This document shows positions 58,276 to 64,000 of a DNA stretch of 64,000 nucleotides, one piece after another (the stretch's first letter is position 1; the number at the start of each line of letters is the position of its first letter). Made by a program: the position numbers and the translations under genes. This stretch comes from Sthenelais limicola (taxonomy: Eukaryota; Annelida; Polychaeta; Phyllodocida; Sigalionidae). The stretch covers positions 15,001,708 through 15,065,707 of the forward strand of contig OW804094.1 in assembly GCA_942159475.1 (NCBI GenBank), given 5' to 3'. The notes beneath the pieces are model-generated. The model saw only the letters and a program-made list of their open reading frames with translations, did not search any database and was not told the origin of the DNA.

Positions 58276-61200
58276 GTACGCACAATTTATTGGTCCTGTC
58301 CCAAACATGAAAAGCATGTAGAAATACATGTATTCCATTGTAGATAATGAAGGTACGATAGAGGAGTGGGATGACTAAGCTTTTCTGAACTTCTTATGAA
58401 TTGAAAAAATAGCGTTCTTGTTCTTGAGGGTTGGTTCGTGTTGCTAGTGATCTGTTATTGTAAGTTGAAGACTTCGTTCGCTCCATTCCTCTGTCTGCCA
58501 TGATGATTTTAAAAAACACAAGTCACGATGTTTCGTAGGCGTAGATCCCCCCCAAAATTGACCGGGCCGGTAGGCCTGGCCTAAAGTTTATTTGATGCAG
58601 ACTGAGCGATAATCTGACAATAGATAACCATTATTATGTCAATCCTTTGGCCAGAAGTGTTTTACTTGTGATAATATATGTTGTCAGTTGGCCCAATAAT
58701 ATTATTTTTATATTATACTATAGCCTATAGATGTTGACCAGTTTGTGCCATTTGTCTTCTTTTTTTTCTCTCCCCCCCCCCCCCCCCCACACACACACAT
58801 TTCTACATCGATCTTGTCAACAATCCTCATGACATTTACAAGCCAAACTCAAACTATTTTTTTTTAGTAAACCCATTTGAAACTTAATGTGTAGTCAAGG
58901 ATATTTTCTTCAACGATTTTTGTTATCACGTTCAGTGACGTTGGAAAAAAAATCCACCGGGGAAGACACAAGATTATCTTTAATTTTAACTTTTAAGCTT
59001 CAACAGAGTCATCAATAGTATACAGTTGTGCACTATGTAGGCCTACCAATGGTTGAATAAATGTTCAAATACCGGTTACGTATATGAACGTGTGTGTACC
59101 TTACTCAGAATAGTATTAAGATTAAGTAATGGACATAATGACCGTATCATATTGCAGGACCTTTTTTTAATTAAAGGAAACAATTTAATCATCCCTGGGT
59201 CATGGCACTCATGCTAATGATTTTATTCTTTGATTAATCTACAGGAACATCGAGATGTTCTCCTTCAACGGACGCAAGAGGATAGGCAACGCCGACAGGT
59301 AAAACATTTGTAAACTTTTCAATATTTCATTCACATTGAGAGGCGGGTAATGCAAGATCACATTATGCGATAGACTAGTAGGCCTACACGTCAAAATATT
59401 GAACAGGCTATCAATTAGTTCATATGCTTCACACACCTACAACTGTCTCCGATCGAAATATGATCATATTCTTACCATGGGACTATTTTTTAGGGACTTT
59501 TGCACAGAAATATTATCATGTCTTCCAAGTTGTAATGTAGGATAGGTAAATGCACCAGGAAAATAAAGACTTATTTCTTTATAGGACCAGCGGAACAGAA
59601 TCGCAAGTGCCACTCTCATCCAGTCTGTATATCGTGGATATCGAGTCCGTCAAGCCCTGGTATGTCTCTTCTTTTTTTAAAGAAATCATATTGTTATGAT
59701 GGGCAAGTTTCATTAATGGATACCAACGTTTAATTGAAAATCGATTTAGACTCTTTATTTATAATCGATTAAAAAGAACGAGCCCGACATATTCTAAATA
59801 TAATGTAGTCATTCAATTTCCGAGGCTGATGCATTACAGCTAAGTCAATATAATATTCAGATAGATCAAATACATTTTTGGCAATCAACAGCTCAAATAG
59901 TTATAGAAAATACACTTCTCTGACTTTTGAGGATCGAACCAAAAATGTATCGTATTGTTTTGAACCTTCCAATATCTTCTTCATGACTAAAATGTAATGG
60001 CATGGAAGTGAATTACCTTATCATATAAGATAAAATGTATACGTAAACTTGTGGTTAAAACTCCTTTACTGTTACATTTATGTTTCATGAGGATCTGGTA
60101 CATTTTTTAACATTCTCTGTTCATTTAATTTCAGCTTGTGCAAGCGAGAGAAGAGTTTGACCGACAATTCCAGGCAGTCCAGAAACAACAGACTTCACTC
60201 ACACCTGACGTCCTCCGTGTGCTTCTGCGTCCTTTGGTGTTTGGCTACCAACAAAGACATGATGCTCATAGATTGGTGAGGAGCAAGTCTTTGGAATACT
60301 TACTAATTCACGATGGATGAACACCACTATCGTGAAGACTAAATGCCCATTTCTTATTATTGAGGGGGGGGGGGATCACGTTTTTTTATTATTATTTCGA
60401 CCCAACCTACAGAGATCTAAATTTGGGCGGAATGTCATGAATGAAATCTGAATCTAATCATAACAATTAAAGAAAAACAAACAACTCTAACTTACTTACT
60501 GCAAGTGCCAGTGACCGACTGATTTAGTGACTCAGTGACTTACATTCTGCCTAATGACATATACATGTAAATGAATCACTCAAATTCCTACTGCTTTATT
60601 TCATTATAAGAAGTATTTACTTGTTATTACAGAAAAATATGCAATAGATGTAATGCACGTATGCAAATAACCAAGCTTATCGATAAAATAGAATAACTGT
60701 GGACTGATTTATCATACTTTGTGTATTCATTTCTCAATGTAGACAAGTTTGTGCCAACTGCTGCTGAAACAGAACGCTGCTGTGGCGACGTACATGTGTA
60801 CGTGTGGGGGCGTGGCCATGTACCAGCTCCTCAATGTCCTCCACTTCTCTACCAAGTAAGCAGCTCTTCTTTAAATCTCAATTGGTATCCTGAGCTTGGT
60901 CCTAAAGCACTACCATTCCCGAATGGGCAACTAGAATTTTTATGGAATACTTCCATTATCTTTATTGAATACTTAGATAAAAGTAAACGGTGCATATTCA
61001 CATATATAATATATTCAAATTTTCACCGGAGCTATAGCTCTGTTTTCACGTAAATTCTCAATAAAATTAGACATGAATACTTCCAAACAAACCAATTGTA
61101 ATGATACACGAAGCAACAAAATATAATTAGTAATAACTACCAATAAATATACTTACTCTCCGTAATAATGATGGTTAGTCTTAGCTCCAATTTAGAATAA

Positions 61201-63270
61201 TTATTTGATTAACTGTAAGACAATACACTTTTCTTAAACGAATCTTTCACATGTTTTACATCAAGGTACCTCCAGGAGCTTGCTCTTACACAAGGCCCAC
61301 TGGCTGTTCCCATGCGGATGTTTGAAGTGTTCTGTAATGCTACCACATATCAACAGGCCGCTATGACTCCAGAGCAACCACACACTATTGTCCATGCTTG
61401 CCTCAAATTTCTCCTTGACAGAGGTGAACATTATTACTAATCAACATTGAAGAGTATTTAGACGGATTCTTTGTTTTTCTTTTTTTCTTTATTATTATAG
61501 TTTAGCGTACACTGGGGTTTTTTTGTTGTTTTTTTTTAAATCAGAATTTCTTCTCCAACTATCCATATTACACTGGCCCAAGGTTGTTCAGGGCTGTTAC
61601 ATGGATTGTACATTTTGAATTGAATCGAATTAACATATTTATTGGTATAAAACCGACAAAAAAAGCCATATTCTTTCTACTTTAAGGATATCATCGGTGA
61701 AAAAAACTAATAATATCATCAGACTTGATGAATAAATGCATGAATAACTTTAATATACTGCATATATCCTTCCTACGAGATGATGTACTTCCTTTCTTTT
61801 CAAAGTCGAATAACTTACAAAATGTCTAACTTATACGCAGGTTATTACAAGTGTATGCGGGCGTTAATAGACCACCGGATCCCGTCTAGCCTAGAGTTCT
61901 CCACCAGTGCCCCCACCCCGCTCGCAGACAGTATATTCTCCCTCGTCAAACTGCCCTTAGTCTTCATCAAACAACAAGCTACACCAGAATTCAGGTGAGG
62001 ATTTTTTAAAAGATCTTTTATTCATTGTGGCTCTCTGTCTGGAAATAGACCGATGCCATTGCTCCTTCCTATTCAGGGTAGTACTATCGTCCTCTATCAA
62101 GCTCAAATCAATACATTTTTTTAAAAAAAAGGAGTCTGGTATATTCTTTTTTAAATTTGTTTTTATTGGCAGGTATACAGTATATCCCGGTGTCGCCATG
62201 AGGCGGTCTTCCCATCATGCTGCCTTAATACTAAGTAATGTTAGAATGTGGAGTTAGTAATTATTTGATGAGATAATAAATGTAGGTACTTTCAATAGGA
62301 GCGGAGTGTGTGTGTGTGGGGGGGGGGGGGGGGGGGAGTGGGAGCGGGTGTTAATTCCAGTTTTACAATTTAGTGAACTTCTGTTTTTTGTAGGATGTAT
62401 ACTATACAAAACACAAAACATATTCATAAAACAAATAATTATATGAAAAGGGAAAAAGAACTCGTTTATGTAATTAGATATCACTATCTTTTTCACTATC
62501 TATAATGTAATAACAAAGCAGCAAACGTTTCTTATCGATGTTAGTTATTATTCTAGGATTGAGTCTAGTTAGACATACATAGCAGTGGGCGGAAGACCAT
62601 GGTTATTCTGCATAGAATTGCTGGCCGTGAGCCCATTATATTGTCATGCTAATGAACCTCTTTGATTGTTGTAGCCAGTGTACATTGTAACTGAGTGTAC
62701 ATTGTACCAGTCTATCTCTGTTTCAATTGTCATTTGCAAAGATCTTTGCTGTATAAAAATTCTCCTGATATACTCCTGAAGAAGGGCAAGTCGCCCGAAA
62801 GCTCGAGAAACTAAATAAAACAACAAAGGTCAAGTTTATTATGCTCTCTCGATCATCACATCATTTAAATAAGCCAGCCTCTCCGATATACAGCGAGCCC
62901 TCCTCCCTCTACTGTATACAAATTCTAAATAATAATTTTAAAAAAAGTTATCCGAGAATGTATCTTTCAAATGCCTCTGTCTCCACTTGCAGGAGTTCGT
63001 GCCTGACGTCCATGTGCACAGAGTTATTCTGCTCGGTCTACTCAGAGCAGATGAGCAAGTTTGTGCTGCCCGCCTTGGCCTATAGTAACGACTCCTTCCC
63101 CTTGGTGGAGCTGCTGCATGTCCTCGTGCCCGACTCCTGCCAGCAAGAATCTGTGACGTCATCATCTCCACCCCGCTCTGGAGGAGGAGGTAGACACAGG
63201 AATCTACCTGTGGTTGAGCCGTCTCCATGGTTACTGTACGCTGTGCTCAGCTTCAGTGAACAGTTTATAG
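58210..63270 (+). CDS. UBE3C: UBE3C, HECT-type E3 ubiquitin ligase, N-terminal part (eight exons)
   Basis: Joining 58210-58275, 59245-59298, 59585-59659, 60135-60275, 60743-60855, 61266-61423, 61841-61994 and 62993-63270 gives one open frame of about 346 residues. UBE3C ligases extend ubiquitin chains (K29/K48 linkages) on proteasome-bound substrates. Visible family marks are the start MYSFEGQFKRRP, an IQ motif (IQSVYRGYRVR, residues ~52-62) that in this family can bind calmodulin-like proteins, PMRMFEVF (~170), GYYKCMRALIDHRIPSSLEF (~203) and PSPWLLYAVLSFSEQFIG (to ~346). Human UBE3C has about 1083 residues, so the middle and the catalytic HECT domain lie beyond the window. The exon 8 insert SPPRSGGGGRHRN looks lineage-specific. 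Introns are 286-998 bp. Confidence 0.95.
58771..58798. repeat. Poly-C run and CA repeat in UBE3C intron 1
   Basis: A C homopolymer then ACACACACAC, the same arrangement as at 56163. Confidence 0.9.
59245..59298 (+). CDS. UBE3C: UBE3C exon 2
   Basis: TCTACAG|GAACAT ... CGACAG|GTAAAA; 18 codons (EHRDVLLQRTQEDRQRRQ), the basic helical segment before the IQ motif. Phase 0. Confidence 0.93.
59585..59659 (+). CDS. UBE3C: UBE3C exon 3 (IQ motif)
   Basis: TTTATAG|GACCAG ... GCCCTG|GTATGT; 25 codons carrying IQSVYRGYRVR. Phase 0. Confidence 0.94.
60135..60275 (+). CDS. UBE3C: UBE3C exon 4
   Basis: TTTCAG|CTTGTG ... AGATTG|GTGAGG; 47 codons with LLRPLVFGYQQRHDAHRL, equivalent to the family's LLFFYKQxxDxxRL segment. 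Phase 0. Confidence 0.94.
60743..60855 (+). CDS. UBE3C: UBE3C exon 5
   Basis: AATGTAG|ACAAGT ... ACCAA|GTAAGC. It reads TSLCQLLLKQNAAVATYMCT and continues in phase 2. The different frame open across this exon (from 60721) runs into the intron and is not the true one. Confidence 0.88.
61266..61423 (+). CDS. UBE3C: UBE3C exon 6
   Basis: ATCAAG|GTACCT completes the split Lys codon, then reads YLQELALTQGPLAVPMRMFE to LKFLLDR. Donor GACAGAG|GTGAAC, phase 1. No ORF over 60 codons covers this exon, which shows how splicing hides the gene. Confidence 0.92.
61841..61994 (+). CDS. UBE3C: UBE3C exon 7
   Basis: TACGCAG|GTTATT ... GAATTCAG|GTGAGG; encodes GYYKCMRALIDHRIPSSLEF through FIKQQATPEFR. Phase 2 end. 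Confidence 0.94.
62308..62337. repeat. (GT)n and poly-G run in UBE3C intron 7
   Basis: GTGTGTGTG followed by about 20 G. Confidence 0.9.
62773..62807 (+). ncRNA. Hammerhead-like motif c in UBE3C intron 7 (Penelope-type 3' end)
   Basis: CTC, core CTGAAGAA, helix GGGC-AAGTC-GCCC, GAAA, GCTC, then GAG, which pairs with CTC. It is followed by AAACTAAATAAAACAACAAA. Orientation is the same as the gene. Confidence 0.55.
62993..63270 (+). CDS. UBE3C: UBE3C exon 8
   Basis: CTTGCAG|GAGTTC ... TTTATAG|GTAGGG; 93 codons with FVLPALAYSNDSFPLVELLH and PSPWLLYAVLSFSEQFIG. It is the most GC-rich part of the locus. Phase 1 end; the next exon is outside the window. Confidence 0.94.
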
Positions 63271-63391
63271 GTAGGGCTTGTATATACTTTTTTATTGGCT
63301 TTTTTAAAAAAAAAATCCATTTAAAGTGACACTTCTCACTGTTCTGGCATTGTTTCATGAGTAACGGAATTTCTACTCAATCTTCTAGTGT

Positions 63392-63555
63392 CTGGCAGTC
63401 CATATATTATGTAACGCTTTTTGCCTCAAAATTTAGACCCCCCCCCCCATTCACCATGGACTTCGTAACGCAATGTTATACCTATGGGACCGTAACGCAT
63501 GGTCTGACACCACCCACCCACCCCCTCGAGCGTTACGTAATTTATGGACGGCCCC
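63392..63555. mobile_element. Small relative of family C in UBE3C intron 8
   Basis: Termini GGCAGTCCATATATTATGTA and the complement of TTACGTAATTTATGGACGGC (shared GTCCATA(A/T)ATTA(C/T)GTAACGC). The interior is C-rich with GTAACGC repeats, as in the 38767 element. 164 bp, non-coding. Flanks TGT/TAT are not an exact duplication. Confidence 0.7.
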
Positions 63556-64000
63556 TATATTATACTTTTTTATTTGTTTTTTTAACTTTCACTTAAGGCC
63601 AATGTCATATTTAAACGGTACTGTATTTATATCAAATGTATTCTTTAGTTTATGGCCATAATGTATTTATTGATAGGGGTTCTACAATTATGTATCAATA
63701 TATTTAATTATTATACATTTTATATATCCCAATAAATGGATATGGTATTTTGGTTGATAGCTGTTTCATACCAATATTTTAAATCATTATTATCACGCGA
63801 TTCTTTATTGTACAATATTTTCAAAATAAATTGAGCCACACTTCAGACACTATCAGGTCTTCCAATACATTCCAGCAAATGGAAATTATTGCCATATCAT
63901 TTTATAATACCTAGTATAAGGGCATGGATTTCGACATGAATTTGACCTCAGTTGTTGAGAGGGAGTAAGAACACCCAAGTGTATTCATAATGTATACACG
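63556..64000. other. UBE3C: UBE3C intron 8 continues, nothing recognised
   Basis: AT-rich sequence without an exon that continues the phase-1 frame. Confidence 0.5.

Noticed and set aside
60721..61053. 110-residue frame across UBE3C exon 5
   Set aside because: It is in the wrong phase and runs through the exon 5 donor; the spliced frame TSLCQLLLKQNAAVATYMCT matches the family layout instead.

Overview
This is AT-rich, intron-bearing animal DNA. The only protein family I recognise firmly is the N-terminal part of the E3 ubiquitin ligase UBE3C, split over eight small exons with GT/AG borders at the right end (58210-63270). The dense load of short DNA transposons, perfect tetranucleotide arrays, GA/CT tracts, poly-G/C runs and Penelope-like 3' ends fits a marine invertebrate such as a mollusc or another lophotrochozoan. 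I cannot name the species. I saw no bacterial operons, rRNA, CRISPR array or convincing intact tRNA gene.

Layout. 0-58 kb is a repeat-rich, gene-poor flank. At the extreme left, 420-620 on the minus strand could be the first exon of a secreted protein. Between 2.4 and 48.5 kb lie 21 two-ended copies, plus fragments, of a ~235-bp MITE (family A). Its termini start GGGTCAGATTTTCAGAAAAT, and most copies have 4-bp target-site duplications. A 2.85-kb element at 29066-31910 has related termini and carries fourteen copies of GGGATGCCCGGTAT in both orientations. A second MITE (family B, CASTCTAGG termini, 4-bp TSD) occurs from 19.6 to 54.3 kb. Two of its copies hold nested insertions: an 1800-bp element with 3-bp TSD and a broken coding region (family C, 38767-40566), and a 453-bp CACT-ended element (family D, 44158-44610). 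Other elements are a mariner-like inverted-repeat element (53827-54188), two related fold-back elements packed with CG-containing short repeats (34793-35288 and 42314-42620), a GGCC-ended element (26723-27084), a ~770-bp minisatellite (14712-15480), a perfect (CATA)n array of 428 bp (6090-6517), and GA/CT tracts.

58.1-64 kb holds a possible divergent exon on the minus strand (57920-58148), then the start of UBE3C. The UBE3C HECT catalytic domain must lie to the right of the window. UBE3C introns themselves contain a Penelope-type 3' end (intron 7) and a small family-C relative (intron 8).

Most notable observations: (1) five dispersed sites share a hammerhead-ribozyme-like layout, CTGANGAA / hairpin / GAAA / NNUH / closing helix, and both helices covary between sites; (2) the 2.85-kb element with its iterated, often paired 14-mer; (3) natural experiments that define element ends, namely nested insertions and an apparently empty site; (4) a 34-bp near-perfect hairpin at 17740-17814.
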